Positions 46,856 to 59,900 of a DNA stretch of 64,000 bases are shown one piece after another. The first letter of the stretch is position 1. The number at the start of each line of letters is the position of its first letter. This stretch comes from Mercurialis annua (Eukaryota; Streptophyta; Magnoliopsida; Malpighiales; Euphorbiaceae). The stretch is taken from the NCBI RefSeq assembly GCF_937616625.2, contig NC_065571.1, forward strand, positions 23,820,201-23,884,200, written 5' to 3'. Under the pieces are notes generated by a model. The model was not told where the DNA came from. It searched no databases and saw only the letters and a program-made list of their open reading frames with translations. The position numbers and the translations under genes are program-made.

Positions 46856-47494
46856 GTTAGAACAAAGTTCATCACATCAAATCATCACAAATCAAATTAT
46901 AGAACATACAACGTTAAGGATAACAGAGTAAGCTATGCATATAATCAAATCAATCAAACATAGCAGTATCTTATATGAGCAAGTCATATAAATACGATGT
47001 ATTCGTTTATAAGAAATTAGCTTTTATAATAATACGCAAAAGTAAACTGCAACTCACAGAAACCGCTATCCAACAATGCAATTTCATTTTTCCATCACGC
47101 AGGTTCCATGCACCGTTCTATCCCTTACCTATTCCGGCTCGTCGGTCTGGTAGCTCGTCAATACATCAGTTACCTATTCAAATTATAGGTACGTTTAATT
47201 CATAACCGTAGACTTAACGTCAAACCCTAAGTTATAAACTTAGGTTAACATGATCTTATTCCAAATACGACTCTTAACCTCGATAAACTCTTAATCGTAT
47301 TGTTATACTTAGGCGAGATACTTGTTATACTCCTTTTTATTGATTTTCAACTATAGGTTTTATACATATCAAAAACCTAGTCCTACACGTCGTGTTCTAT
47401 GTCCAAATTTCATATTTTCAGAGTCCGTAGGTCAAAACCAAACTGAAATACATCACGTCGGGTCGAGGTACGTTGCACCCGAGAGAAACCAAGT

Positions 47495-47653
47495 GCTCTC
47501 ACGTCGTGAGGGCCTTCCTCAAGTCGTGAGAGGCTTCCTCACGTCGTGAGGACCCTCCGCACGTTATGAGGATCATCCTCACGTCGTGAGGATGTCCCTC
47601 ACGTCGTGAGGGCTCCTCTCACGTCGTGAGAGATGCTCTCACGTCGTGAGAGG
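47495..47653 (-). repeat. Eight palindromes with CACGTCGTG core in LTR F
   Basis: About eight units of 19-21 bp sharing TCACGTCGTGA (CACGACGTG core on the element strand). The outer bases differ between units but stay paired: ATCC/GGAT, CCC/GGG, CTC/GAG. A single related palindrome, CTCGCGTCGCGAG, lies at 47952-47964. Confidence 0.88.
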
Positions 47654-48088
47654 TTCAAAAACAGACCTTACCTCCAATTCTGATATTTTTGCACATAACC
47701 AACTCCATAATTATGATCGAAATCATTAAAACACATGAACTAAGCTTAAAACGAATCAATTACGTTAATTCGATGAAACCCACACCATTCAAACCCAGGG
47801 CAGCAATAAAACCTTAATTACAGCAACCACAATGTGATTCTTACCATGCATTGATGCTCTAGGATGATAGAAAATCCTTGCCTCTTACCAACGCAAAGAG
47901 AATCACTCAATTCCGAGTCCGAACGAAGACACCGTGCCAACCGCAATTTCCCTCGCGTCGCGAGACTATGTCTCAGGTCGTGAAACACCTCCCAACAGCC
48001 CTAAAACTCATCCTGACTTGCTTCTGACACCCCAAACGCATTTCGACATGCTTCTACATCAATATAACACAAAATCCAACTCAATAAT

Positions 48089-50066
48089 TGTTAGTAGTTT
48101 GTGCCCTAGGGCCATTTTGTATTTATTCTTGTATAAAAAAATCCCATTGGCAATGATATATATATGTTTTTATTTGAACTAAGTGTTTATTTAATACATA
48201 TTGTCCTTATCACATTGTGATAGAATCTATTCTTAAGGTAGTAAGAATATGAGCGACAGATTCTATTATACAAGTGATCTAAAAAATCGTTCACTATCGA
48301 TGGGGTCCTACGAATAAGGGCATCGCATTATCCCGGAAAGATCGTCACCTCTGTTTATTCTCATGATTAGTAAAGAGTTACTAATTATAGGAAGTAGTGA
48401 GTCTAATACTACTTGATGGGAATCAGAATAAACATGTGGACACTCAAGTTGTTGAGTGAGTCGAACAAGTGACGATAGATGACTTATACATGGTAATTCA
48501 TCAAAGTCAATTTAATGTCATCTAGTTCATAATTGTACATATGTCCATTGACTTGCAGTGACACTATCTTGTATATAGGTGATTAGAGTTTGATACTCCT
48601 TAACCCTAGATCTTTCATGAGCTAGGGCCGCGGGATGTGTTGGCTCTAATTAGTTGTATGTGGAGATAGGGGTTTAACCTATAAAGGATTCATCACTCTG
48701 GATGAATGGAGACAAGATTCTATGCTATCTCGAATTGTTCTTGATGGATGATAAAACCTGCGCAGGTGTATATGACTTACATAGAAAGTTGTTTCTAGTG
48801 GAAGTCATATTTATCAAGAATTAGAACTGAAAGATGAGGTCATATGATCAAGACAAACAGTGCTTGACTTAACTGTGACACTAGTCGAGATTGGAATCTT
48901 AGATGAAGGGAATTTTGAGTGTAAGGTATTATGAACATTGGATCATAAAGAATGCATCGAAACATTCATCTCTATTTGGGGGTCGTGATATGTTGCTAGA
49001 CGTCACTCTCGATCTACGAGAATTAATAATTAAATGGTATTTAATTATTTAATATAGGAAATGCGTTTCTTATGTCTCTTGTAGCCATATAGATGTGAAC
49101 CTAGTTAGTCACACACAATAGAGTGTGCAACCGATTGAGTTTACGAAAGATCAATTTCATATGGATACTAGCATATCTCGAAAATTAATCTAAGATGAAA
49201 AACAAGCACAAATTATGGACTGATTTGTAACAGTTATAAATTAGTAGGAACCTAATTGTACTATGTTCAAGTTAATTAGGGACTAATTTATAAGAGTTAT
49301 AAATTAGTAGTAACCTAATTACATTTTTAACCAAGTTTTATGATTAAAAGGCTTAAGTAATTAACTAGTGTAATTAATGATACTTAAATCATTAATCAGA
49401 AGCTAATGGAATGATGATGTCATGGTGATGATGTAATGAGATAAGCTTATGTCATATATGGGATGTCATATGATGACATCACCTATATGATGTCACCTAT
49501 GTGATGTCACCACATGAAAGGTGTCATGTGGTGGCAACGCCTTTGCTTGGTGTGTGACACCTAGCATGCAAGGTGTTGCATTCTTAAGACATGCTCTAGA
49601 CTATAAATAGAGCATGTCCTTGCTCATTTCAATACATCACACAACACACATCTCACTACAAAGTTGTAGAGAGAGAAAGCACTTGAAGGAGTTCAAGTAG
49701 TCATCAATCACGGGAAAACTTGGCGACGTTTTTCATACATCCGAGCAAGGTAGTGATCGCGGCGAGAGTTTGAGCTTAGGGCTGCTTGGCAAGAGGAACT
49801 CTTGTAGGATTACTTTAAGGCGAGTATTCAATCGGACGCATACTCGTGTGGACGAGTTTGAGGTCGCCGTACTTTCGGGACTACAAGAATCTTTGGAGAA
49901 TCGACATAGGTATTCTTCTTACGATTCCTAGATGCGTGCTTTAATTACTAAATGATACGACGATCCATTTATTGTTGATATGATCAACTTTAAGATCCGG
50001 ATTATTAGAATTTTGATTTTGAATTGAAATATACGATCCGGACCCGCGCCTCCCGCTGCGCCAACA
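48089..50066 (+). mobile_element. Element B, 5' LTR (copia)
   Basis: 1978 bp from TGTTAGTAGTTTGTGCCC to GCTGCGCCAACA. Inserted in LTR F with left flank ATAAT. TATA box TATAAATA at 49602-49609. It matches both LTRs of D and those of B'. Confidence 0.94.
49602..49609 (+). promoter_or_regulatory. TATA box in B 5' LTR
   Basis: TATAAATA in context GACTATAAATAGAGCATGTC, about 460 bp before the LTR end. Confidence 0.68.
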
Positions 50067-50067
50067 G

Positions 50068-50079
50068 TGGTATTAAAGT
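50068..50079 (+). other. Degenerate primer-binding site of element B
   Basis: TGGTATTAAAGT where B' has TGGTATCAGAGC; three changes, so priming by tRNA-Met would be weakened. Confidence 0.82.
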
Positions 50080-51493
50080 CACCGTATCATCGAGTATTAA
50101 CGCTTTACGATTGAATACATGTATAAATAATCATGGACTTAGGAATTATTATTGGGCATGTAATTATAATTCCGAGGGATTAATTTTTTCCAAAACGAAC
50201 AAACGCTATTGTGATATTAATTACATTTGAATAAATTATGTCTAGGAGATTGGTACTTAAGTGGTCCGCTCGTGACCCTCCAATCTATCTTGGGAATTTT
50301 TCTAATGTGATCATTTAACACAATACGTGATTCGCTTGTGCATTATGTTGTCATCAACAGAATATGCGGAAAAAGCGAAACCCGAAAAAAAAAACCGAAA
50401 AAAAAATATAATATTTTTTCATAAAAACAAAAAATGCTGAAAAACGGGTTTTACACCCGGGAAAAAGTTTTTGGCTCGAATTTCGTAAAAAACCGAAATG
50501 CTGAAAAAGTGGTTTAACACCCGGGAAAAAGTTTCCGACTCGAGAAAAAAAAAACCGTAAAAAAAAAGTAATTTTTTTTTCTTCGAGGATCAGCAATCGG
50601 TTGAGGCTTTCGGAGGTTCTAGGATGAATCCTCGATACCTAAAGAAAGTAGATATTACATAGTAAATGATTAGAGAATCATTTCCGAGACATGTAATAGT
50701 TTGCTCATTCTTTTGTGGCTAAAGAATGAGACCTAGAAAGTCCATGATTATACATGTGATTGCATGATTCATTTTAGCTTTAATATGTATGACTTGCATG
50801 CTAAAATGTTTTGTGTTCTTAGTGAGACCGGAATAATTTACAACCCTAAGAAATCTTCCTAAAAAGTTAAAAGATTAAGTTTATATTGATTAATCATTAA
50901 ATTGATTCATCAATGGCTCTCCATTGGAGCAATAAACTAACACACTTTGAGTTATCATCTTGTCGGCAATGGATACATAGGGGTGAGATGATATCGTCAA
51001 GAGGCTGTTGTTGAGTTTATTGTTAAACATGAGATGTTACAGGTGTATCGATATAGTACACGGTAATAACGGCAATTGGGCGTACCTGAGTCGTGTATTA
51101 TTCAAATTGATACATCTTAGTTGATTCAATGGGTTAAACTTAACTAATGCGGAAACCCAAGAACGACAACGGGTATATGAGGGTGAAAGCATTAGGAGCC
51201 GAAAATGATTGAACCTCATATGAGTTATGATGAACAAGTGTTGTTCACTTATAGTACATTGTGATCCCAATAACGGCAATTAGGCGTACCTGAGGGAAAG
51301 ATCAATGACTATAAGAACTCAATCACCCACTTGAAATCTTTTCCAACAAAGATTTACGTTTACTATTTTGGAAGTGTAGGATTCGAAAAAATAGTGGGAG
51401 ACCATTTTGATAAAGACCAAATCATTATGATTAAATATACAAGACAATGATACTAATTAGAGATCTTTTCTATCCATAAGTTGATAAGATAAG
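50080..51493 (+). mobile_element. Leader of element B with two repeat types
   Basis: It holds two copies of a GAAAAACGGGTTTTACACCC-type repeat (50434-50480, 50498-50543; stem CGGGT/ACCCG in the first) and three spaced motifs ending GTACCTGAG or a decayed form (51064-51090, 51167-51183, 51266-51300). No protein is supported. Confidence 0.75.
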
Positions 51494-54400
51494 ATGAAAT
51501 CGAATCCATTAAGTAGAATTCTCAACAATAATTGACTAGTGGGTCCTAACTTTGTTGATTGGTTAAGAAATCTCAAAATAGTTCTTGCAAGTGAACACAT
51601 AGCATATGTTCTTGAGGCAAATGCTCCGGGACCATTGCCGATTGAGGCCCCTCTTGAGGAACATGAGGCATTGCGCAAGTGGAAGTTAGATGACGAACAA
51701 GCCAAGTGCTACATGTTGGCATCTATGAATAACGAGTTGCAAAAGCAACACGAGAAATATCTGGGAGCCCGCGAAATATTGTTTCACTTACAAGAGTTGT
51801 ATGGTGAATCAAGTCGTTCTGCTAGATATGAGATATCTAAGAAATTATTTCGAGCAAAGCTCTCCGAGGGAAAGGATGTTGGAGAACATGTGAACATGAT
51901 GATTCGATGTATCGAACGTCTAGAGGGTCTAGATTTCATCATGGACTTCAATCTCCAAACGGATATGATCCTCCAATCCCTTCCGGATTCGTATGGTAAT
52001 TTCATCACGAATTACTATATGAATCGTATAGAATGTACACTTGCCGAGTTATCAAGCATGTTGATAACCGCTCAAAAGAACAATGTTAAGGTAAATGAAG
52101 TTTCTCTTGTGGTTGCTTCTTCTAGTAAGACTAAGAAGAAGAAAACTAAGAAGAATGTTTTGAAGGCCCAAAAGGCCATTGCAAAAAAGAAGCGCACCTC
52201 GGAGAACAAAGGAAAGTGTTTCTTTTGCGAGGGCGAGGGACATTGGAAACGAAATTACCCCAAGTATAAGGAATTTAAGGGCAAGAACAAGAAGAATGAA
52301 AATCCCGGTGAGGGTATGTCTATTTCTTGTTCTTTCAATTCCAATAACGATAGCTCGTCCAAAGATTGGGCATTAGATACCGGAGCTAGTTCTCACATTT
52401 GTTCATCCTTACAGGATCTAGCAAATGAGAGGAAGTTGGACAAGGATGATGTGATCTTGAAGCTTGGAAATAACGCAAGTGTTGCGGCTAAAGCTATAGG
52501 ATCGTCTTATATTTTGTTGTATAAGCATGTTTTGTATTTGAACAATGTTTTGTACTTACCAAACGCTTATAGAAATATCATGTCTATTTCTTGTATGACA
52601 AGATTAGGATATGATTTTCTATTTACAAAGGATGTTTGTAAAATTATCTATAATAATGAAATCGTTGGTTATGGCTATGTACAAAATGGTCTTTATTGTA
52701 TAAATGAAGATGTTCGTAATACAAATAATGTTTTAGAAATAAATACCGTAAGTAATCAAACCTCGAAACAACTTTGGCACTTACGATTAGGACATATTGC
52801 GGAAGATAGACTTAACAAGTTGGATAAGATGGGAATATTGAGCAATCTTGATTCTGCATCAATTTCGACTTGTGAGTCATGTCTTAAAGGCAAGATGACC
52901 CGATCACCCTTTGTTGGACAAAGTGGTAGAGCCAAAGATGTTTTGGAGATCATACATAGTGATGTATGTGGACCATTTAAAGAAATGGCACGAGGTGGTT
53001 ATGTATACTTCATTACCTTCACCGATGATTTATCACGATATGGATATGTTGTTCTTATGAAGAACAAGAATGAAGCTTTTGAAAAATTCAAAGATTTCAA
53101 AAATGAAGTAGAAAACCAAATTGGAAAAAGTATTAAAATCCTTCGATTTGATCGAGGAGGTGAATACTTGAGTACGGAATTTTATACATTCTTAAAAGAA
53201 TGCGGTATTATTTCCCAACTGACTCCTCCGGGAACACCACAATTGAATGGTGTATCAGAACGGAGGAATCGTACATTGTTAGACATGGTACGATCAATGA
53301 TGAGCTATACTGATCTACCCATTTCATTATGGGGTCATGCACTTCTTAGTGCAAATAATATTCTAAATCGAGTTCCAACTAAATCCACTCCAAGAATACC
53401 GTATGAGATATGGTATGGTAAGGAGCCAAGTCTTAAGCATATTAAGATTTGGGGATGGTCGACATATATTAAAAAATTGATAACCGACAAGTTGGAATCG
53501 AGATCAATCATGGGAAGGTTCGTTGGTTATCCTAGGGACAGTTTAGGATATTATTTCTATATTCCGTCCGAACAAACAATTGTTATTAGTCGAGATGTTG
53601 TTTTTCTTGAAAATCAATTTATTCAAGAAGGGGGCAAAGAAAGGAATATAGAATTAGATGAGGAATCATCTAAAGACCAACAAAATGATATAATGGAGAT
53701 TGATCAAACCCATAGTGAACCAGAATTAGTAAAATCTACAGAAACACCTCGAAGATCAAGTAGAGTATCTCATCCACCAAAGAGATATGGTTTTCTTCAT
53801 GATATACAAGAGTTGTTCATTCATGGAGAAAATGATCAAATAGTTGATCCCTCTACTTATGAGGAAGCTATATGTGATACAGATTCTTCAAGATGGCTTG
53901 AAGCTATGAAATCCGAAATGGATTCCATGTACAGTAACCAAGTATGGGAGCTAGTTGATCCACCCGAAAGTATTATACCAATAGGGAACAAATGGATATT
54001 CAAGCGTAAAATTGGTGCTGATGGAAAAGTGGAAACTTTTAAAGCTAGGCTTGTTGCGAAAGGGTTTCACAAGAGGCAAGGAGTCAATTATGAAGAGACT
54101 TTCTCGCCGGTAGCCATGCTTAAGTCCATCCGGGTTCTTCTTGCCATAACTGCACATTTAGATTACGAGGTTTGGCAAATGGATGTCAAGACCGCATTCC
54201 TTAATGGATATATTGAGGAGGAAATCTATATGGAACAACCTAAGGGTTTTGAATCCGAAGAAGGTTCCAAGGTGTGTAAACTAAAACGATCCATATATGG
54301 ATTGAAGCAAGCTTCGAGAAGTTGGAATCGTCGTTTTGATGAAGCTGTAAAGAGTTACGAGTTTATCAAAAACGAAGATGAACCATGTGTTTACAAGAAG

Positions 54401-55420
54401 GTTAGTAGGAGTGCAATTACTTTCTTAGTCTTGTACGTAGATGATATTTTACTAATACGAAATGATGTCGGTATGTTAACCTCTGTAAAGCTTTGGTTGT
54501 CCAAAACTTTCTCCATGAAAGACCTCGGAGAAGCGACTTACATTCTCGGCATTAGACTCTATAGAGATAGATCTAAGAGAATAATTGGTCTCTCCCAAAG
54601 GCTCTACTTAGAAAAGATATTGAAAAAGATCAATATGGAAAATTCTAAGAGAGGATTGATTCCTGTTAGGCATGGAATTCACCTTTCGAAGGAAATGTCT
54701 CCAAAGACTTCTGAAGAAAGAGTTGAAATGGAAAAGATACCATATGCTTTGGTAATTGGTAGTCTTATGTACGCTATGTTGTGTACGCGGCCAGATATTG
54801 CCTATGCAGTTAGTTTGACTAGCAGATATCAGTCCAATCCAGGTTCAGAACACTGGATGACGGTTAAGAATATCTTTAAGTACTTGAGAAGAACTTAAGA
54901 TATGGTCTTAACATATGGAGGAGGTGATCTTAAAATAGATGGCTTTACAGATTCTGATTTTCAATCAGATATAGACGATCGTAAGTCTATATCTGGATTC
55001 GTATTCACGTATAATGGAGGAGTAGTGAGTTGGAAGAGTTCCAAACAAGAAACCACTGCAGATTCCACTACAGAAGCCGAGTATATTACGGCATCAGATG
55101 CTGCAAAGGAAGCTGTTTGGATTAAGAAGTTTGTTTCGGAACTTGGTATGGTTCATACCATTGAGTCCGCAGTTCCTCTTTTCTGCGACAACAATGGTGC
55201 TATAGCCTAGGCAAAGGAACCCCGGTCTCACCAAAAATCCAAACACATAGAAAGGCGATATCATATTATCCGAGAAATTGTTGGAAAAGAAGATGTGTCT
55301 CTCCAAAAGATAGCATCAGCCGATAACACGGCTCACCCACTGACAAAGCCCATGACCCAGAGTCAGTTAGATTTACATCTTAAGAAGATGGGGCTAAGAT
55401 ATAGTAGCCAATGGCACTAG
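51494..55420 (+). pseudogene. gag-pol: Element B gag-pol, nearly full copia polyprotein
   Basis: One frame of 1308 codons from ATG (51494) to TAG (55418-55420) with three in-frame stops: TGA 51533-51535 (codon 14), TAA 54896-54898, TAG 55208-55210. Order: UBN2-type gag; zinc knuckle (52217-52258) whose last Cys is Tyr; protease (LDTGASSHIC); integrase with the HHCC finger and core (HSDVCGPF, then FDRGGEYLSTEF); RT (WQMDVKTAFLNG; YVDD at 54434-54445); RNase H (SKQETTADSTTEAEYI; FCDNNGAIA). This domain order is Ty1/copia. No frameshift is seen, so decay is recent compared with D. Confidence 0.94.
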
Positions 55421-55423
55421 TGC

Positions 55424-55433
55424 AAGTGGGAGA
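55424..55433 (+). other. Polypurine tract of element B
   Basis: AAGTGGGAGA right after the pol stop. The 3' LTR of B should begin here, but element C's LTR end follows instead. Confidence 0.85.
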
Positions 55434-55992
55434 TGTTGGGTTTTATTGGTTCATAACGCAGCGGAATTTCAAAAATTTATCTAAAAACCCAAACCAAGAT
55501 CCATGTAATTCGAATTAACAGAATAATTACTTACTTGTATGTCGAATTCAACAGCAATGTAGGAAGGAAGGAGGTGGTTCACTTTGGTGATACCTGGCCT
55601 CGGATCAGAAACGCCTCCAAAAGAACGCGTCCTCTACGAGTATCCACACGAACAGACCTTAGCCAAAACTAGTGCTTGTGTGTGCTAGCACTATTGCTTC
55701 ACAAGCAATTTCGAATTTTAGTGATTTAGTGAATAATGAATTTCGTGATTCTCAAACCAATTGCTTAATGAGTATTTATAGTGATAAATAACACTAGGGT
55801 TTGAGACAAATTCGAATTTCAATCTCATTGCAATTCTACAAGTTTATGTTTATCAAAAACCCCTTTTTGATAATTATCCATATATATTAATTACTATATT
55901 TATTATCTTCCAAAAATAATAAATTAAGGAAAACACTTATCCTTAAATTTCGAATTAATATATATATTTATTAATTATATATATATATTACG

Positions 55993-56042
<50 letters not shown>

Positions 56043-56976
56043 TCACTTAATCACATTGGGCTTGTACAACCCATAACTGTTTTGGGCGTGTTCTTAGTGT
56101 GCGACCCTGTAGGTTCATATAACGTTGGCAGTAGGCTCGAAATCCCTATTTCAGCCCACAAGTCATAAGTGGCCTCTAGCAAGACATTATGACTACCCAA
56201 GTTATATGAATATCGATAATCCGATTTAACCATTTACAATAATATTTTAATCCCTTTGTCTCTCGATATCCAGATTGAATATAAGGCATAGTTATGTCAT
56301 CCTTATAACATTCAATCATTAGTTTCTTGACTCTAAGTAGACTGAAAATGATAACTTCTTATCAATTAGCATGGCCATGCATTTTCTTCAGTCTATCTTC
56401 TTCAAGGGGCCCATAGATATCTTACTCAAATAAATGAGGGACAAATTCCTTCTCAGTTACTCACATTTCTCACATAGTTACTTTCATATCCAATGACAAT
56501 CTATTCCATTATCTTGTTAAAGATAATGTAAGACTGTATCAAAATATGAAATAGCTATGTAGAAATCCATGATGATTTCAAGGTCAAAGGATTATACTAA
56601 TAGAACTGTAATGAGAATTACTTATGACAGTGATCTATGTAGTATTCTCACAGTGGGTCATCCAGTGCCTTATTTCTCAAATAGCACCTATGATTTGACT
56701 TAATATCTCATATACATGATTAGTAAAACATAATCATCAGTCAACATCATACTAGTCTCAATGTTCTATTAAGACTAGGGACAGATGGTATATAATTCTT
56801 TTATTAAACCTAAGGGTTCTACTATCAAGTCACATACTCGATGACCTTAGAAAGAATTAACCATTCAAGTATTTTAATCATTAATATAAAATGATAAAAA
56901 CTGCCAATCAATAAATAATAAAATGATAAAGTCAAAACATGGTCAAACATGATTGACCTAGTGCATATCACTAACA
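55434..56976 (-). mobile_element. Element C, 3' LTR (copia)
   Basis: On the minus strand it starts TGTTAGTGATATGCACTAGG and ends AACCAATAAAACCCAACA; 1543 bp. It is nearly identical to 62590-64000, with about 1-1.5% differences counted by eye plus length changes in AT runs. TATA box at 55773-55780. An AT run of about 45 bp lies at 55995-56037. Confidence 0.95.
55773..55780 (-). promoter_or_regulatory. TATA box in C 3' LTR
   Basis: TATAAATA on the minus strand; the same box is at 62929-62936 in the 5' LTR. Confidence 0.65.
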
Positions 56977-56988
56977 ATCTCCCACTTG
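56977..56988 (-). other. Polypurine tract of element C
   Basis: GCAAGTGGGAGAT region on the minus strand between pol and the 3' LTR; nearly the same as that of B. Confidence 0.88.
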
Positions 56989-56990
56989 CA

Positions 56991-59900
56991 TTAGGCCCAA
57001 TCTACATTAAATCTAATTCCCATGGACCTAGTATGACTCTCATGCTTAGGCTGTGGAAGAGCCTTAGTTAGCGGATCAGCAACATTATCATTTGTCGAAA
57101 CTCTGCATATCTTCACGTCTCCTCTCTCAATGATTTCTCGAATGAGATGATAACGTCTAAGTATGTGTTTGGATCGCTGATGTGATCTGGGCTCCTTTGC
57201 TTGTGCTATGGCCCCGTTGTTATCACATAACAAGTTCACTGGATCGGATATACTAGGAACAACTCCTAATCCAGTTATGAACTTTTTGATCCAAACAGCC
57301 TCCTTAGCTGCGTCTGAAGCAGCTATATACTCAGCTTCTGTTGTAGAATCAGCAACGGTGTCCTGCTTCGAGCTCTTCCAGCTGAAAGCACCTCCATTCA
57401 AACAAAACACATATCCTGACTGTGATTTATAATCATCAATGTCAGTTTGGAAGCTAGCGTCTGTGTAACCCTTTACAATCAGCTCATCTTCCTGACCACC
57501 ATATAGCAAGAATGCATCCTTGGTTCTTCTCAAGTACTTAAGGATGTTCTTAACTGCTGCCCAGTGACTTTCTCCTGGATTTGACTGGTATCTGCTCGTT
57601 GTACTCAAAGCATACGAGACATCAGGTCGAGTGCACAACATTGCATACATGATAGATCCAATAGCAGAAGCATATGGAATTTTACTCATGCGGTCTCGCT
57701 CATCCTGTGTCTTAGGACACTGAGTCTTGCTGAGACTGATGCCATGTGACATTGGCAAGAATCCTCTCTTAGAGTCTTGCATACTAAACCTGTTTAATAC
57801 CTTATCAACATAAGTGCTTTGACTTAGGCCAATGAGTCTTCTAGATCTATCTCTATAGATCTTGATGCCTAATATATAAGCAGCATCGCCCAAGTCTTTC
57901 ATTGAAAAACACTTTCCTAACCATGATTTAACATTTTGCAGTATGGGAATGTCGTTTCCAATGAGTAGTATGTCATCAACATAAAGCACTAAGAAAACAA
58001 TTGCGCTCCCACTAACCTTCTTGTATACACAAGGTTCATCTTCATTCTTTATGAATCCAAACTCTTTGATTGCTTCATCATAATGAAGATTCCAACTCCG
58101 AGAAGCTTGCTTTAATCCATAAATGGATTTTTGAAGCTTGCAAACCTTTCCAGAATTCTCTGGACTGGCAAAACCCTCAGGTTGTGTCATGTACACATCC
58201 TCAAGTAAGTTTCCATTAAGAAACGCTGTTTTGACATCCATTTGCCATATCTCATAGTCATAATATGCAGCTATGGCAAGGAGAATTCGAATGGATTTGA
58301 GCATAGCAACTGGTGAAAAGGTTTCATCATAGTCTATACCATGTATTTGTCTGAAACCTTTTGCAACTAGTCTTGCTTTATAGGTATGCACATTGCCATC
58401 CATGTCAGTCTTCATTTTGAAGACCCATTTGCACCCAATGGTTTTTACACCATCCGTTGGGTCAATCAAGGTCCAAACTTGATTATCATACATGGATTGC
58501 ATTTCAGATCTCATGGCTTCGAGCCATTTTTCAGAGTCAGGACTATTTATGGCCTCTTGATAGGATGTGGGTTCTTCTTGATCCACAATCATCACATCAT
58601 TGTTCTCAGTAATGAGAAATCCATATCTCATAGGATTATGACGTGTCCTATCAGACCTCCTTTGTCCTTGTGGTACTTGTACTGGTTCAGCAATTGCTTG
58701 TTGATTCTTTTGAGGTTCCATACTTGGTACAATGCTATTTTGTGGTTCTTGAATTTCTTCAAGTTGTACTGTACTCCCACTGGTTCCTTTGGAAATAAAT
58801 TCTTTTTCCAAAAAGATACCATTTCGAGCAACAAACACTTTGTTCTCATAAGCATTGTAGAAGTAATATCCTTTAGTTTCTTTAGGATATCCTACAAAAA
58901 GGCATTTGTCAGATTTGGGTGCTAATTTATCTGAAATTAGTTGCTTCACATAAGCTTGACATCCCCAAATCTTAAGAAAAGACAAACTAGGAGTTTTTCC
59001 AGTCCATATCTCATATGGTGTCTTTTCAACTGCCTTTGATGGAACTCTATTCAAAATGAATGCAGCGGTTTCTAAAGCATAACCCCAAAATGAGATTGGA
59101 AGATCAGTTTGACTCATCATTGATCGAACCATATCCAATAGAGTTTGATTTCTCCGTTCAGACACACCATTCCATTGTGGTGTTCCAGGTGGAGTCAATT
59201 GAGAAACGATCCCACAATCTCTTAGATGATCTACAAATTCTTGGCTTAAATATTCACCACCTCGATCAGATCTTAGTGTTTTAATATTTTTACCAAGTTG
59301 ATTTTGTACTTTATTCTTAAATATTTTGAACTTTTCAAAAGATTCAGATTTATGTTTCATCAGATAAACATAACCATATCTACTGAGATCATCAGTAAAA
59401 GTAATGAAGTACTGAAATCCACCTCTAGCATTTGTACTTAATGGACCACATACATCTGTATGTATAAGGCCCAATAAGTTATTAGCTCTTTCACCTTGTC
59501 CAATAAAAGGTGTTTTTGTCATTTTGCCCATTAGACAAGATTCACATGTTTCAAATGATTCATAATCAAATGAATTCAAAAGTCCATCTCTTTGAAGTTT
59601 TGATATGCGTTTCTCATTTATATGGCCTAAACGACAATGCCAGAGATAAGTAGAGTTTAAATCATTTGACTTAAACTTCTTAGCATTGATGTTATAGATT
59701 GATTTTTCATTAGTGTCTTCAACATTTAAAATATAAAGACCACTACTGCGTGGAGCATATCCATAAAGAATGTTATTATGCGAAATACTGCATTTATTAT
59801 TCCTAATAATAAATTCAAAAACCATCCTTGTCCAAACAAGAAACAGAAATAATATTCCTACACATGGTAGGTACATAATAACAATTGTTCAAAGATAAAA

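Larger units (their letters stand above)
46054..48088 (-). mobile_element. Element F, 5' LTR (gypsy), interrupted by B
   Basis: On the minus strand it ends TTTTGGTCGTGACA. It is related to LTRs E and G in the terminal block (TTGCTACGGGTTTCGGAGCT) and the conserved box, and otherwise diverged. B inserted at 48089; the beginning of the LTR must lie beyond B and C, outside the window. The left duplication of B is ATAAT (48084-48088). Confidence 0.85.

Noticed and set aside
47495..47653. CRISPR-like look of regularly spaced palindromes
   Set aside because: Units are contiguous, there are no unique spacers of constant length, and the setting is a plant LTR.
58386..58925. 179-codon plus-strand frame opposite C pol
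   Set aside because: It is antisense to a convincing RT/integrase frame.
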